A DNA stretch of 64,000 nt from Trinickia terrae (GTDB lineage: Bacteria > Pseudomonadota > Gammaproteobacteria > Burkholderiales > Burkholderiaceae), in NCBI RefSeq assembly GCF_005144415.1, contig NZ_SWJE01000003.1:124001-188000 (forward strand). Reading direction: 5' to 3'. The notes under the pieces were generated by a model, which was not told where the DNA came from, did no database searches, and was given only the letters and a program-made list of their open reading frames with translations. The translations under genes and the position numbers were made by a program. Below, piece by piece: positions 50,020-60,927 of this stretch (position 1 is the stretch's first letter; each line of letters begins with the position of its first letter).

Positions 50020-51261
50020 ATGGCTGTCAATTTCCCCTCGATTGCCCCTGAGCAACTGCATCCCGTCGCCGGCGTCACGCTGGGTTGGGCCGAAGCGAAT
50101 ATCCGCAAGCCGAATCGCAAGGATGTCCTCGTGATTTCCGTCGACGAAGGCGCGGCGGTGGCGGGCGTATTCACGTCGAACCGCTTCTGCGCGGCCCCCG
50201 TCACGGTGTGCCGCGAGCATCTCGACCGCGTGCGCGTGGGCGGCAAGGGCATTCGCGCGCTCGTCGTGAACACCGGCAACGCGAATGCGGGCACCGGCGA
50301 GCCGGGGCTCGCGCACGCGCGCGAAACCTGCGAGGAGCTGGCGCGGCTCGCCGGCATCGCACCGGAGCAGGTGCTGCCGTTTTCGACGGGAGTGATTCTC
50401 GAGCCGCTGCCGATCGACCGCCTGAAGGCCGGCCTGCCCGCTGCGCTCGAGAATCGCAAGGCCGCGCATTGGTACGACGCGGCGCAAGCGATCATGACGA
50501 CCGACACGCTGCCGAAAGCGGCATCGCGCCAAGTGACGATCGACGGCCACACGGTCACGCTGACCGGCATCAGCAAGGGCGCCGGGATGATCAAGCCGAA
50601 CATGGCGACGATGCTCGGCTTCCTCGCATTCGACGCGGCCGTGTCGCAGCCGGTGCTCGATGCGCTCGTCAAGCACGTTGCCGATCGCTCGTTCAACTGC
50701 ATCACGATCGACGGCGATACGTCGACCAACGATTCGTTCATCCTGATCGCATCGGGCAAGTCGAGCCTGCCGGCCGTGACCTCGACCGACAGCGCGGCCT
50801 ACGCCGCGTTGCGCGACGCCGTGACCGAAGTTGCGCAAACGCTGGCTCAACTGATCGTGCGCGACGGCGAAGGCGCGACGAAGTTCATGACGGTGCAGGT
50901 CGAGGGCGGCTCGAGCGTCGCCGAATGCCGCCAGATCGCCTACGCGATCGGCCACTCGCCGCTCGTGAAGACGGCCTTCTACGCCTCGGACCCCAACCTC
51001 GGCCGCATTCTCGCGGCGATCGGCTATGCCGGCGTGACGGATCTTGACGTCGGCAAGATCGACCTTTATCTCGACGACGTGCTCGTCGCGAAGCAGGGTG
51101 GACGCAATCCCGACTACCGCGAGGAAGACGGCCAGCGCGTCATGAAGCAAAGCGAGATCATGATTCGCGTGCTGCTAGGCCGCGGCGATGCGCGAGCGAC
51201 GATCTGGACTTGCGACTTGTCGCACGATTACGTGAGCATCAACGCCGATTACCGTTCCTGA
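50020..51261 (+). CDS. argJ: Bifunctional ornithine acetyltransferase / N-acetylglutamate synthase
   Basis: Recycles the acetyl group in arginine synthesis by moving it from N-acetylornithine to glutamate. The 413-residue precursor has the self-cleavage segment [16 protein letters not shown] near residues 187-202, where Thr becomes the N-terminal nucleophile of the beta chain. [11 protein letters not shown] and [16 protein letters not shown] are further family signatures. Length fits the full precursor. It begins a plus-strand group with the DUF815 and Nudix genes. Confidence 0.97.
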   Translation: MAVNFPSIAPEQLHPVAGVTLGWAEANIRKPNRKDVLVISVDEGAAVAGVFTSNRFCAAPVTVCREHLDRVRVGGKGIRALVVNTGNANAGTGEPGLAHARETCEELARLAGIAPEQVLPFSTGVILEPLPIDRLKAGLPAALENRKAAHWYDAAQAIMTTDTLPKAASRQVTIDGHTVTLTGISKGAGMIKPNMATMLGFLAFDAAVSQPVLDALVKHVADRSFNCITIDGDTSTNDSFILIASGKSSLPAVTSTDSAAYAALRDAVTEVAQTLAQLIVRDGEGATKFMTVQVEGGSSVAECRQIAYAIGHSPLVKTAFYASDPNLGRILAAIGYAGVTDLDVGKIDLYLDDVLVAKQGGRNPDYREEDGQRVMKQSEIMIRVLLGRGDARATIWTCDLSHDYVSINADYRS

Positions 51262-51318
51262 TCGATCGAGGGCGCCAAGCCTGCTTAGCCGAGCAGGCCG
51301 CCCCGGTCGCATGCAACC

Positions 51319-52188
51319 ATGGACAAACTCGAACAATTCCTGACCCGCGCCGAAGCGTTGCTCGGCCGCCTCGAAGCCATGCTGCCGCCGGCTTCGCAGC
51401 AGATCGACTGGTCGGCGGCGGTCGCGTTTCGCTGGCGCAAGCGCCAAGGGCGCGGCTATCTGCAGCCGGTGCCGGCCATTTCGACGATCACCCTCGACGA
51501 TCTGCGGAACATCGATCGCCAGAAGGCGCTGATCGAACAGAACACGCGCCAGTTCGTGCGCAAGCAGCCGGCGAACAATGTGCTGCTGACGGGCGCGCGC
51601 GGCACAGGCAAGTCATCGCTGATCAAGGCGTGCCTGAACGCGCACGCGGCCGACGGCCTGCGCCTCATCGAAGTCGACAAGGACGATCTGCACGATCTCG
51701 GCGACATCGTCGAGCTGATTTCGCAGCGTCCCGAGCGCTTCATCGTGTTCTGCGACGACCTCTCGTTCGAGGAAGGCGAATCGGGCTACAAGGCGCTGAA
51801 AGTCGCACTGGACGGTTCGGTCGCTGCGCAGTCGGACAACGTGGTGATCTACGCGACATCGAACCGCCGCCACCTGCTGCCCGAGTACATGAGCGACAAC
51901 GAGACCTACAAGCACACGGCCGATGGCGAGATCCATCCGGGCGAGGTCGTGGAGGAGAAGATCTCGCTGTCCGAGCGCTTCGGGTTGTGGGTCAGCTTCT
52001 ACCCGTTCAAACAGGACGACTATCTGGGGATCGTCGCGCACTGGTTGCGCCATTTCGGCTGTGACGACGCCGAGATCGAAAGCGCGCGCGGCGATGCGCT
52101 CGTTTGGGCGCTGGAGCGCGGATCGCGCTCGGGCCGCGTCGCGTGGCAGTTTGCGCGCGATTGGTCGGGCCGGAAGGCGCAGGCATGA
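51319..52188 (+). CDS. DUF815 family AAA+ ATPase
   Basis: 289-residue ATPase of the DUF815 family, function not established. Walker A is LLTGARGTGKSSLIKA near residues 92-107, Walker B is FIVFCDDLSFEE near 143-154, and a sensor-like segment YATSNRRHLLPEYM follows. The N-terminal about 80 residues are a family-specific extension with VAFRW and LDDLRNIDRQKALIEQNT. The stop overlaps the Nudix start (ATGA at 52185-52188), so the two are translationally coupled. Confidence 0.9.
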   Translation: MDKLEQFLTRAEALLGRLEAMLPPASQQIDWSAAVAFRWRKRQGRGYLQPVPAISTITLDDLRNIDRQKALIEQNTRQFVRKQPANNVLLTGARGTGKSSLIKACLNAHAADGLRLIEVDKDDLHDLGDIVELISQRPERFIVFCDDLSFEEGESGYKALKVALDGSVAAQSDNVVIYATSNRRHLLPEYMSDNETYKHTADGEIHPGEVVEEKISLSERFGLWVSFYPFKQDDYLGIVAHWLRHFGCDDAEIESARGDALVWALERGSRSGRVAWQFARDWSGRKAQA

Positions 52189-52616
52189 CGGCCGCCGCGA
52201 AGACTCCGGAAGGCGCCGCCGCGCCGTCGCGGCCCGTGACGGAAGTCGCCGTCGGCGTGCTCGTGCAGCCGGATGGCCGCTACTTGCTCGCGCAACGGCC
52301 GGCGGGCAAACCGTACGAAGGTTACTGGGAGTTTCCGGGCGGCAAGCTCGAGCCGGGCGAAACCGTCGAGGCGGCGCTTGCACGCGAACTGCACGAGGAG
52401 CTTGGCATCGTCGTCACCGCATGCCATCGCTGGCACACGCTCGAGCACGACTACCCGCATGCCTACGTCCGGCTTTACTTCTGCAAGGTGACGGGCTGGA
52501 CCGGCGAGCCGCACGGCCGCGAAGGACAGGCGTTCAGCTGGGAACGGCTGCCGGCTGCGGTCGAACCGCTATTGCCGGCGACGATTCCGGTTCTGGAGTG
52601 GCTGGCGGCCGATTGA
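52185..52616 (+). CDS. Nudix hydrolase, MutT-like
   Basis: 143-residue Nudix hydrolase, likely an 8-oxo-dGTP diphosphatase that cleans the nucleotide pool. ATG 52185 overlaps the DUF815 stop. The Nudix box GGKLEPGETVEAALARELHEELGI (core GGKLEPGE and RELHEELG near residues 50-72) is intact with its metal-binding glutamates. WEFPGGK and HTLEHDYPHAYVRLYF match MutT. Substrate identity is inferred. Confidence 0.9.
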   Translation: MTAAAKTPEGAAAPSRPVTEVAVGVLVQPDGRYLLAQRPAGKPYEGYWEFPGGKLEPGETVEAALARELHEELGIVVTACHRWHTLEHDYPHAYVRLYFCKVTGWTGEPHGREGQAFSWERLPAAVEPLLPATIPVLEWLAAD

Positions 52617-52701
52617 TCCGGTGCTTCCCCGGCACTCTCGCGCCGAATGCGAAACGCCGTCGGCGTTTCGCATTCGGAAGCGCAGACACCAGCGTGCCGG
52701 G

Positions 52702-52893
52702 TTAGTTGAGATCGCCGCGCGAATCGTCTTCCGAGGGCGGCTCCTCGTCGGTGCCGCCGATCTTGTACTTCTCATTGGCCCATGCGCCAAGATCGATCTG
52801 TTTGCATCGTTCCGAGCAGAACGGGCGAAAGCGGTTTTCCGGCACCCAGCGGACCGGCTTGCCGCAAGTCGGGCATTTGACGACGGTAGTCAT
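52702..52893 (-). CDS. yacG: DNA gyrase inhibitor / zinc-binding protein YacG
   Basis: 63-residue zinc-finger protein. The four cysteines are in [10 protein letters not shown] (residues 7-10 region) and [14 protein letters not shown] (about 26-30), giving CX2C-X15-CX3C. The C-terminal tail is acidic. YacG of E. coli binds GyrB and inhibits gyrase. It is the last gene of the pilBCD-coaE-zapD-yacG series, 22 bp after zapD. Confidence 0.95.
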   Translation of the reverse strand: MTTVVKCPTCGKPVRWVPENRFRPFCSERCKQIDLGAWANEKYKIGGTDEEPPSEDDSRGDLN

Positions 52894-52915
52894 ACGTTAA
52901 GGCGTTTTCTGGCAA

Positions 52916-53716
<801 letters not shown>

Positions 53717-53836
53717 CTAATGCTGCATGATTGCCCCCGCAATCATGCGCTTTTTTGGCACTTTGCCGACGGTTTCCGAATTGCAGGGGGGGCCTCAAGC
53801 GTTGCGAGCAAGCTCGGCGGCCGGGTTCGATAAATG

Positions 53837-54448
53837 CTACGCAGACGGGCCGCCGGCAAGCGAGAGGTACTGGCGGTGCAGGCGTTCCACCTGCACCGGG
53901 AGTTCGTCGAGGCCGGCATCTTCGTTGACGATGACGTCGTCGGCGGCGGCAAGACGCGCTTCTCGCGTGGCTTGCTTGTCGATGATCGCGAGCGCCTGTT
54001 CGCGGGAAAACGCGTTGCGGCGCATGACGCGTGCGATCTGCGTGTCGACGCTGCAATCGACTGCCAGCACCCGGTCGACACGTGCTTTCCAGGTGCCCGA
54101 TTCCACGAGCAGCGGCACGACGACGATCAGATAGGGCCCTGTCGCCGCGTTGCGTTCGCGCTCGGTTTCGGCGCGAATCAGCGGATGCGTGATCGCTTCG
54201 AGCCGCGCTCTCGCGGTGTTGTCACTGAATACGAGCGCGCGCATCCTGGCTCGATCCAGCGATCCGTCCGCGGCGACGAAATCGGCGCCGAACTCCTTTG
54301 CGATCAGCGGCATCGCGACACCGTTCGGCGCGGTGATGCGGTGCGCGATGAAATCCGTATCGACGATCGGCACGCCGTACGCCGCGAAGAAGTCCGCGAC
54401 GGTCGACTTGCCGCTGCCGATGCCGCCGGTCAGTCCTACAGCAAACAT
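53837..54448 (-). CDS. coaE: Dephospho-CoA kinase
   Basis: Final enzyme of coenzyme A synthesis, phosphorylating dephospho-CoA. The 203-residue protein opens [21 protein letters not shown] with the P-loop at about residues 8-15. [10 protein letters not shown], the VVPLLVESG segment and an [15 protein letters not shown]-terminal region match the family. It lies 39 bp behind pilD and before zapD. Confidence 0.97.
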   Translation of the reverse strand: MFAVGLTGGIGSGKSTVADFFAAYGVPIVDTDFIAHRITAPNGVAMPLIAKEFGADFVAADGSLDRARMRALVFSDNTARARLEAITHPLIRAETERERNAATGPYLIVVVPLLVESGTWKARVDRVLAVDCSVDTQIARVMRRNAFSREQALAIIDKQATREARLAAADDVIVNEDAGLDELPVQVERLHRQYLSLAGGPSA

Positions 54449-54487
54449 CGCCTATGCCTCCTCAAAGCAAGTGAGCCTGGGGGTAAT

Positions 54488-55417
54488 TCATGAGCCTCCA
54501 AATACCTGGTAGAACGGGGTGCCGAGAAAGAGCGTCGCCGCGCCCCCCGCGGCGAGGAACGGCCCGAACGGCAATGGTTCCTCGAAGCGCATGCGCCCGG
54601 TCAGCGTCGCCGCGATCCCGACGACAGCGCCTGCCACGGCGGCAACCAGCACGACTTGCGGCAGCGCAGCCCAGCCGAGCCATGCGCCGATCGCCGCGAG
54701 CAGCTTGAAGTCGCCGTAGCCCATGCCTTCGACGCCGCGCACGAGCCTGAACAGCCAATAGACGCACCACAGGAAAAGATACCCGGCGATCGCGCCGATG
54801 ACTGCGGACCGCAGGCTCGCGAACGTATCGCCGAAGTTGACGATAAGCCCTGCCCACAGCAGGGGCAGCGTCAGAGAATCGGGCAGCAGGCGGGTGTCGA
54901 TGTCGATCGCGCTCATCGCCAGCAGCGTGGCGCACAGGCCGAATGCGGCGAGCGCGCCGAACGATGGCCCGAACGACCACAAGGAGAGCGCCGCGAGCGC
55001 CGCGCTGGCAAGCTCGATCAGCGGATAGCGGAGGCTGACCGGCGCCTTGCAGTGCGAGCATCGGCCGCGCAACAGCAGATAGCTGACGACGGGGATGTTT
55101 TCCCACGCGCGCAGCACATGGCCGCAGTGCGGGCACGCGCTGCGCGGCACGTACAGGTTGTAGCGCTCGGGCAGGCCGTCGTCGGCAGCGGGAATGCCGG
55201 TCGTGTCACTGACTTCGGCGCGCCATGCGCGGTCGAGCATGATCGGCAGGCGGTGCGCCACGACGTTCAGGAAGCTGCCGATCACGAGACCGAGCGCAAT
55301 GGCGAACGCGAACTGCACGCCGGTCGGCAGCGCGCCGAAGGCGGCGGCGAGGCCGGCCGAATGGCGGGCGAGCGGATCGCTGAGTGAGAGATCGAACACA
55401 GGCTGGGTACCGTTCAT
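54488..55417 (-). CDS. pilD: Prepilin peptidase / N-methyltransferase
   Basis: Membrane aspartyl protease that cleaves and N-methylates type IV prepilins and pseudopilins. ATG 55417 gives 309 residues; the frame upstream lies inside pilC. The cytoplasmic loop has the zinc cysteines CPHCGHVL and CSHCKAP, marking the bifunctional form. The catalytic aspartates are in SAIDIDTRLLPD and GMGYGDFKLLA. About eight membrane helices are visible. It follows pilC by 26 bp. Confidence 0.96.
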   Translation of the reverse strand: MNGTQPVFDLSLSDPLARHSAGLAAAFGALPTGVQFAFAIALGLVIGSFLNVVAHRLPIMLDRAWRAEVSDTTGIPAADDGLPERYNLYVPRSACPHCGHVLRAWENIPVVSYLLLRGRCSHCKAPVSLRYPLIELASAALAALSLWSFGPSFGALAAFGLCATLLAMSAIDIDTRLLPDSLTLPLLWAGLIVNFGDTFASLRSAVIGAIAGYLFLWCVYWLFRLVRGVEGMGYGDFKLLAAIGAWLGWAALPQVVLVAAVAGAVVGIAATLTGRMRFEEPLPFGPFLAAGGAATLFLGTPFYQVFGGS

Positions 55418-55443
55418 GACTGAAGGTTGGATTCGGCTGGATG

Positions 55444-56661
55444 CTACACCACGTTGCCGAGTTGAATAATGGGGAGATAGAGCGCGATCACGAGCGCCCC
55501 GACCAGCGCGCCGAGAACGATGACGATCAGCGGCTCGCATAGGCTCGCCAGCAGGCCGATTTTTTCGTCTACCTGACGATCGGCGAGTGTGGCGACATCG
55601 AGCAGCATTGCGTCGAGCGCTCCCGACTCTTCGGCGACGGCGATCGGCTGGACGACTTGCGGCGGGAAGCAGTGCGACGCGCGCATGGCTGCCGCGAGGC
55701 GCTCGCCGCGACGCAAGCGCCTCGCGATATCGACGGTCGCTCGGTCGAACACCGCGTTGCCCGTGGCATGCGTGAGCGAATCGAAGGCGTCGGCCAGCGG
55801 CGTGCCGGCGGCGAGCAACGTGCCAAGCGCACGGCTCCAGCGGGCGGCGGCGAGCGTGGCGAGCAACGGCCCGACCACGGGCAGCCGCAGCGTCATGCGA
55901 TCGAATGCGGCGCGGGCGGATGCCGAGCGGCGCAATGCGTTGGCGGTCGCGGAGCCGATGGCGGCGGCGATGGCGAGCACGGGGCCGCACCAGCGCGCAG
56001 CCGCGTCGGAGAGCGCGAGTACCAGTTGCGTCGGCGCGGGCAGCTGGGCGCCGAAACCGTCGAAGATCTGCTTGAACGTCGGCACCACCCAGACGAGTAG
56101 CGAGGCGGTGATGGCGAAGGCGAGCAGCAGCACCGCGACGGGATAGGTCAGCGCGGCGCGCACTTTCGCACGCTGGGCGGCGGCGCGTTCGCGGTCGTCG
56201 GCGACGCGCGCCAGCACCGAGGCGAGCGCGCCGGATGCCTCGCCTACCGCGACGAGCTGGCAATAGAGGGCGTCGAACTGCGCTGGATAGCGGCCGAGCG
56301 CAGCGGAAAATCCCGTGCCGGAGACGATCTGACGGGCGATGCCGCCGACGATGCGCGGCATGCCGCTGCGGCCGGGCGTCTGCGAGATCAGGTCGAGCGC
56401 CGGGGCGAGCGGCAGGCCTGCCCTGAGGAGGCTCGCGAGTTGCCGCGTAAAGGACGTGACCTCGCTCGCTCTTGCCTTCGGCTTGGCGGCCGTTCCGCGC
56501 GCCTCGATTTCGATGACCGTGATGCGATCGCGCTTGAGCATCGTACGGGCGGTCGCGGCATCGGGCGCGACGATGACGCCACGCTTGCGGGTGCCGTCTG
56601 CCTCGACGCCTTGCCAGGCAAAGCGCAACTCTGAGGTGGCTGGCGGTGCCGGGGTGCTCAT
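55444..56661 (-). CDS. pilC: Type II secretion / type IV pilus assembly platform protein
   Basis: Inner-membrane platform protein (GspF/PilC family). ATG 56661 gives 405 residues starting MSTPAPPATSELRFAWQG. Two T2SSF domains are visible: the first with SFTRQLASLLRAGLPLAPAL, the second with RWSRALGTLLAAGTPLADAF, each followed by membrane helices (about 170-195, 220-240 and 375-400). The pair with pilB and pilD suggests a type IV pilus, though no pilin gene is in the window. Confidence 0.94.
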   Translation of the reverse strand: MSTPAPPATSELRFAWQGVEADGTRKRGVIVAPDAATARTMLKRDRITVIEIEARGTAAKPKARASEVTSFTRQLASLLRAGLPLAPALDLISQTPGRSGMPRIVGGIARQIVSGTGFSAALGRYPAQFDALYCQLVAVGEASGALASVLARVADDRERAAAQRAKVRAALTYPVAVLLLAFAITASLLVWVVPTFKQIFDGFGAQLPAPTQLVLALSDAAARWCGPVLAIAAAIGSATANALRRSASARAAFDRMTLRLPVVGPLLATLAAARWSRALGTLLAAGTPLADAFDSLTHATGNAVFDRATVDIARRLRRGERLAAAMRASHCFPPQVVQPIAVAEESGALDAMLLDVATLADRQVDEKIGLLASLCEPLIVIVLGALVGALVIALYLPIIQLGNVV

Positions 56662-56740
56662 GATGCCTGCCGCCGGGTCGCCCCGAGGCAGGCAGCCGCC
56701 CCCTTGGGGGACCGCGAACGATAGAGAGCGTGGGGGCCGT

Positions 56741-58114
56741 TCATGACGCCTCCGTCGCGCTGAATGCTTCGGCGAGACTGGTCGTGCCATCGCGCACGCG
56801 GGCGAGCGCCGCCTCGCGCAAAGTCAGGACGCCGTCGGTCCGAGCTTGCCGTGCAATCGCATGCGCGCTCGCGCGGGCGACGATCAATTCGCGCATTGCA
56901 TCGGAGACGGGCATCACCTGATGCACGCCGACCCGGCCGCGATATCCGATGCCGTGGCATGCGGCGCAGCCTGTCGCGGCGAAGGGCGTCCAGCCGGTCA
57001 GGGCGTCGCCGGCAAAACCGGCCGCGCGCAGCGCCGATGGGGATTCCGCCGCCGGCCTTCGACAATTCGCGCACAAGCGTCGCACGAGCCGTTGTGCGGT
57101 CACCATCCGCAATGCAGCCGCCAGATTGTATGGCGCGACGCCGATATCGATCAGGCGCGTGATCGCGGCCGGCGCGTCGTTCGTATGCAGCGTCGAGAGT
57201 ACGAGATGGCCGGTCTGGGCCGCCTTGAGCGCGACGTCGGCTGTCTCTTCGTCACGGATCTCGCCGACCATGATGACGTCCGGATCCTGCCGCAAGAATG
57301 CTCGCAGGGCGACGGCAAACGTGAGTCCGGCCTTTTCGCGCACGCCGACCTGGTTGATGCCGGCGAGCTGGATCTCGGCGGGATCTTCGACCGAGCACAC
57401 GTTGCGCGACTCGCTGTTGAGCATCTGCAGGAAACAGTACAGCGATAGCGTTTTGCCGCTGCCGGTCGGTCCCGTCACGAGCACGAGGCCGTGCGGCGAG
57501 CGGATGGCAGCGTCGACGAGCGCAGCTTGCTTCGTATCGAGGAGTCCCAGTGAATCGAGCGAAAGATCCGGGGGGAGCGCATCGAGGCGGCGCAACACGA
57601 GTTTCTCGCCGAACAGGGTTGGCAACGAGTTCACGCGATAGTCCTCGACTTTGCCGGGCGTGACCGCGAGACGCAGGCGTCCGTCCTGGGGCACCCGGCG
57701 CTCGGCGATGTCGAGCCGGGCCAGCACTTTGATGCGCGTGACGAACGCATCGCGCAAATGGGCCGGCGGCCGCGCGACTTCATGCAGGACGCCGTCGATT
57801 CGCAAGCGGATGCGCCAGCCGTGCTCGGCAGGCTCGACGTGCAAGTCCGATGCGTTGCGTTGCGACGCGTCTTGCAGCAACTCGGCGAGGAGGCGCACTG
57901 CGGGCGCGTCGTCGGCGCTGTTCAATCGAGACGATGGTTCCCCTGCGTGTGTCGACGCGAAAGCGCCGGGGGCGGCGCGTAAGGCGGGCGCGAAATCAGG
58001 CGCCCCTTCCGTCGCGGGGGGCGGAATCGCAACGGGTTTTCGCTGCGGCGACGGCTCGGTATGCTCGCCGGCGCCTGCTGCACGAGACCGCGCAGCGTCG
58101 AGGATGGAGGACAT
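56741..58114 (-). CDS. pilB: Pilus assembly ATPase (GspE/PilB family), short form
   Basis: Hexameric ATPase driving pilus extension. ATG 58114 gives 457 residues, starting MSSILDAARSRAAG. Canonical PilB is near 565; the N1 (MshEN) domain is missing and an Ala/Pro-rich 100-residue stretch precedes the N2 domain (ASDLHVEPAEHGWRIRLRI). Walker A is VTGPTGSGKTLS, Walker B DVIMVGEIRDEETAD, and a four-Cys zinc site is in CANCRR and CAACHG. No ribosome-binding site precedes 58114 and the frame is open for 114 further codons, so the start is uncertain. Confidence 0.9.
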   Translation of the reverse strand: MSSILDAARSRAAGAGEHTEPSPQRKPVAIPPPATEGAPDFAPALRAAPGAFASTHAGEPSSRLNSADDAPAVRLLAELLQDASQRNASDLHVEPAEHGWRIRLRIDGVLHEVARPPAHLRDAFVTRIKVLARLDIAERRVPQDGRLRLAVTPGKVEDYRVNSLPTLFGEKLVLRRLDALPPDLSLDSLGLLDTKQAALVDAAIRSPHGLVLVTGPTGSGKTLSLYCFLQMLNSESRNVCSVEDPAEIQLAGINQVGVREKAGLTFAVALRAFLRQDPDVIMVGEIRDEETADVALKAAQTGHLVLSTLHTNDAPAAITRLIDIGVAPYNLAAALRMVTAQRLVRRLCANCRRPAAESPSALRAAGFAGDALTGWTPFAATGCAACHGIGYRGRVGVHQVMPVSDAMRELIVARASAHAIARQARTDGVLTLREAALARVRDGTTSLAEAFSATEAS

Positions 58115-58197
58115 GGGATGCCGGCAACGCGCCGCCTGTAGAACACGATGAACCCATCGTCGCGCGAGCGGCGCCGGGCCGGCAGTCGGCCGATCGG

Positions 58198-59502
58198 CTA
58201 ATCGAGCGCCGATCTGGCGGGCTTGGCCGAACCCGAAGCCTTCGGCTTGAAGATCTTGACGGTGCGAATCGCCTGATCGTCGCTGCGCAGCACTTCGATC
58301 CGCACGCCGGCAATTTGTACGCAGACGTCGCCCTCGGGAATCTCCTCGAGGGCCTCGAGAATCAAGCCGTTCATCGTCTTGGGCCCGTCGGTCGGCAGGC
58401 TCAGCTTCAGCCAGCGGTTCAGCTCGCGCAGCGGCATGCTGCCCGCGACGATGCATTCGCCGTCTTCGTCCCAGCCGCTCCTCGAGCCGGCGCTACGCGG
58501 AATCGACGTCGTGAACTCGCCGATCAACTCCTCGATGATGTCTTCGGGTGTGACGAGCCCTTGCAGCTCGCCGTATTCGTTGACGACGAGCGCCGTGCGC
58601 TGCCGGCTTTCCTGGAAGTACTGAAGCTGCTGAAACACTGGCGTGCCCGACGGCACGAAATAGGGCTCGGCGAGCAGCTCGCGCAGGGTTTCCCGCTCGA
58701 GCTCCTGGTTGTGCAGCGCGGCCAGTGTCTTGCGCACATGGAGCACGCCGAGCACGCGGTCGATGTCGCCCTGATAGACGATCAGCTTGTTGTGATAGCA
58801 GGTTTCGAGCTGATGCAGGATCTCTTCGAGCGGCGCTTCGAAGTCGAGCGCTTCGATCCGGCGGCGCGGGATCATCACGTCGTCGACGGAAATGTTCTCG
58901 AGGTCGAACAGGTTCAGGAGGATGCTGCGGTGCTTGGTCGGCATGAAGCTGCCGGATTCGAGGACGATCGTGCGCAGTTCCTCGGTGGACAGCCGCTGGT
59001 CGCGGCCTGCCTTCGTATTGATGTGCAGCACGCTCAGGATCGCGTTCGCGAACAGGTTCACGAACCAGACAAACGGCTTCAGGACGCGCATCAACGGCGC
59101 AATGATCAGGCTCGCCGGCAGCGCGATTTTTTCCGGGTAGGTCGCGCCGACGATCTTCGGCGTGATTTCCGCAAACACGATGATCAGGAACGCGACGATG
59201 CCGGTCGCGATCGACAGCACCAGGCTGTTGTGCCCGAAGGTGTGAAGAGCGATCGACGTCGTCAGCACCGGGATGATCGTGTTGAGCAGGTTATTGCCGA
59301 TCAGGATCACGCCGAGCAACTGGTCGGTGCGGGAAAGGAGGCTTTGGGTCGTTTTCGCGCCGAGCGCGCCTTTGTTGGTCAGGTGCTTCAGGCGGTGGCG
59401 GTTGAGCGCCATCATCGCCGTCTCGGAGATCGAAAAGAAGCTGGAGCAGAAAAGCAGGACGAAGATGGCGCCAACCTGCGCCCATATCGGGATTTGTTCC
59501 AC
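58198..59502 (-). CDS. HlyC/CorC family transporter-associated membrane protein (CNNM/DUF21)
   Basis: 434-residue membrane protein with an N-terminal DUF21 domain (membrane helices from about residue 5 to 145, with FFSISETAMMALNRHRLKHL shown by FFSISETAMM), two CBS domains (about 205-325, with VDDVMIPRRRIEAL and VVNEYGELQGLVTPEDIIEE) and a C-terminal CorC_HlyC domain. Such proteins are tied to magnesium/cobalt export. The start is taken as GTG 59502 because it gives the family N-terminus; no good ribosome-binding site is visible and the frame is open upstream. Precise ion role is unknown. Confidence 0.87.
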   Translation of the reverse strand: MEQIPIWAQVGAIFVLLFCSSFFSISETAMMALNRHRLKHLTNKGALGAKTTQSLLSRTDQLLGVILIGNNLLNTIIPVLTTSIALHTFGHNSLVLSIATGIVAFLIIVFAEITPKIVGATYPEKIALPASLIIAPLMRVLKPFVWFVNLFANAILSVLHINTKAGRDQRLSTEELRTIVLESGSFMPTKHRSILLNLFDLENISVDDVMIPRRRIEALDFEAPLEEILHQLETCYHNKLIVYQGDIDRVLGVLHVRKTLAALHNQELERETLRELLAEPYFVPSGTPVFQQLQYFQESRQRTALVVNEYGELQGLVTPEDIIEELIGEFTTSIPRSAGSRSGWDEDGECIVAGSMPLRELNRWLKLSLPTDGPKTMNGLILEALEEIPEGDVCVQIAGVRIEVLRSDDQAIRTVKIFKPKASGSAKPARSALD

Positions 59503-59633
59503 GCGGTGTCGAAGGAGAAGGGGATGGCGAGAATATAGCAGAGCGGGCTGGCACGCCGAATTGGCCGAATGGGCGACTCGCCGTGCTGCCGCACGAGACC
59601 GCGGCAACAACGGAGTGCGCCGGCTGGACGAAA

Positions 59634-59662
59634 AAAAACCGCGCAACACGTGCGCGGTTTTT
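59634..59662 (-). terminator. Terminator of tRNA-Pro
   Basis: Stem of 12 bp (59634-59645 with 59651-59662), loop of 5. In the minus-strand direction it ends in an eight-residue U-tract (59631-59638), 8 bp after the tRNA. Confidence 0.85.
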
Positions 59663-59670
59663 CAAAAATC

Positions 59671-59747
59671 TGGTCGGGGTGAGAGGATTCGAACCTCCGG
59701 CCTCTACGTCCCGAACGTAGCGCTCTACCAGGCTAAGCTACACCCCG
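59671..59747 (-). tRNA. tRNA-Pro (CGG)
   Basis: 77-nt minus-strand cloverleaf with encoded CCA. The acceptor stem is CGGGGTG with CACCCCG, the anticodon loop TTCGGGA gives anticodon CGG, and GGTTCGAATCC forms the T arm. It begins 30 bp after the ispB stop and may be cotranscribed. Confidence 0.97.
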
Positions 59748-59777
59748 ATCTGGACTCTGACGACTATTTAGTCCCGA

Positions 59778-60770
59778 TTAGGACTGCCTTGTCGTCGAGT
59801 AAGAACATAATTCTAGCAGGCTTTCTTTGTAAATGGAATCGGGAAACGAAGAAATCGCTGCTGCGGCTGCCTGGGCTTCCTGCCGGGCACACTGAAGCGT
59901 GTGATCGAGGGCGCCCGAACGCGTGATCGCCTCGAAAATCGTATCGAAACGGTCCGTGCCGCCTTGTTCGATGGCTTCGCGCGCCAGCGCCGACTGCTCG
60001 GGCGTGCCGCGTTCGATCAAATAGATGAGCGGCAGGGTCGGCTTGCCTTCGCGCAGGTCGTCGCCGGCGTTCTTACCCATCGACTCCGCCGTGCCGGTGT
60101 AATCGAGCCAGTCGTCCATGATCTGGAACGCCGTGCCGATGCGGCGGCCGAACTCGGCCGCGGCGGCTTCGGCTGTCGCATCCACGCCTGCGAGCACCGC
60201 GCCCAGCTGCGCCGCGGCTTCGAACAGCTTTGCGGTCTTGTAGCGGATGACCTGCATGTAGCGCGCTTCGTCGACGTCGGCATCGTGCATGTTGAGCAGC
60301 TGCAGCACTTCGCCTTCGGAAATGATGTTGGTCGCTTCCGCGAGGATCTCCATCACGCGCATCTTGCCGGTGCCCACCATCATCTGGAACGAGCGCGAAT
60401 ACAGGAAATCGCCGACCAGCACGCTCGCCGCATTGCCGAACAGCGCGTTTGCCGTCTGGCGTCCGCGCCGCAGGTCCGATTCGTCGACGACGTCGTCGTG
60501 CAGCAGCGTGGCGGTATGGATGAATTCGACGACGGCGGCGAGCTCATGCCGGTGGCTCGTCGTGTCGCCGAGCGCGCGGGCGATCAGCAGCAGCAGCGCC
60601 GGGCGCAGCCGCTTGCCGCCGGCACCGATGATGTATTCCGAGATCTGGTTGATCAGCATCACCTCGGAGGCCAAACGGTGCCGGATCACCCGGTTCACCT
60701 GCTCCATGTCTTGGGCGATCGGAGCGAGCAGGGTGGCGGCGCTGGGGGAGGAGGTGGCGGTCGACGACAT
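59778..60770 (-). CDS. ispB: Octaprenyl diphosphate synthase
   Basis: Trans-prenyltransferase making the octaprenyl side chain of ubiquinone. The 330-residue protein has the first Asp-rich motif [13 protein letters not shown] near residues 89-101 and the second in [11 protein letters not shown] near 218-228. [11 protein letters not shown] is the substrate-binding segment near the N-terminus. Chain length is inferred as C8 from family; sequence alone cannot prove it. It diverges from rplU. Confidence 0.95.
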   Translation of the reverse strand: MSSTATSSPSAATLLAPIAQDMEQVNRVIRHRLASEVMLINQISEYIIGAGGKRLRPALLLLIARALGDTTSHRHELAAVVEFIHTATLLHDDVVDESDLRRGRQTANALFGNAASVLVGDFLYSRSFQMMVGTGKMRVMEILAEATNIISEGEVLQLLNMHDADVDEARYMQVIRYKTAKLFEAAAQLGAVLAGVDATAEAAAAEFGRRIGTAFQIMDDWLDYTGTAESMGKNAGDDLREGKPTLPLIYLIERGTPEQSALAREAIEQGGTDRFDTIFEAITRSGALDHTLQCARQEAQAAAAAISSFPDSIYKESLLELCSYSTTRQS

Positions 60771-60927
60771 GATGAAAAAAATGGGTAGTGCGGCGGATTA
60801 TAAGGCGAATCGCCCGAGCGCCGTGAGATGGCGGCTGAGGCCGGAGCCTGTTCCGGGTCGATTGGCCGGACCGTCCGTGTCATCCGTCCCGCCGATGTCG
60901 CCGCGCCGGGCGAATCCGCAGAAGGCT

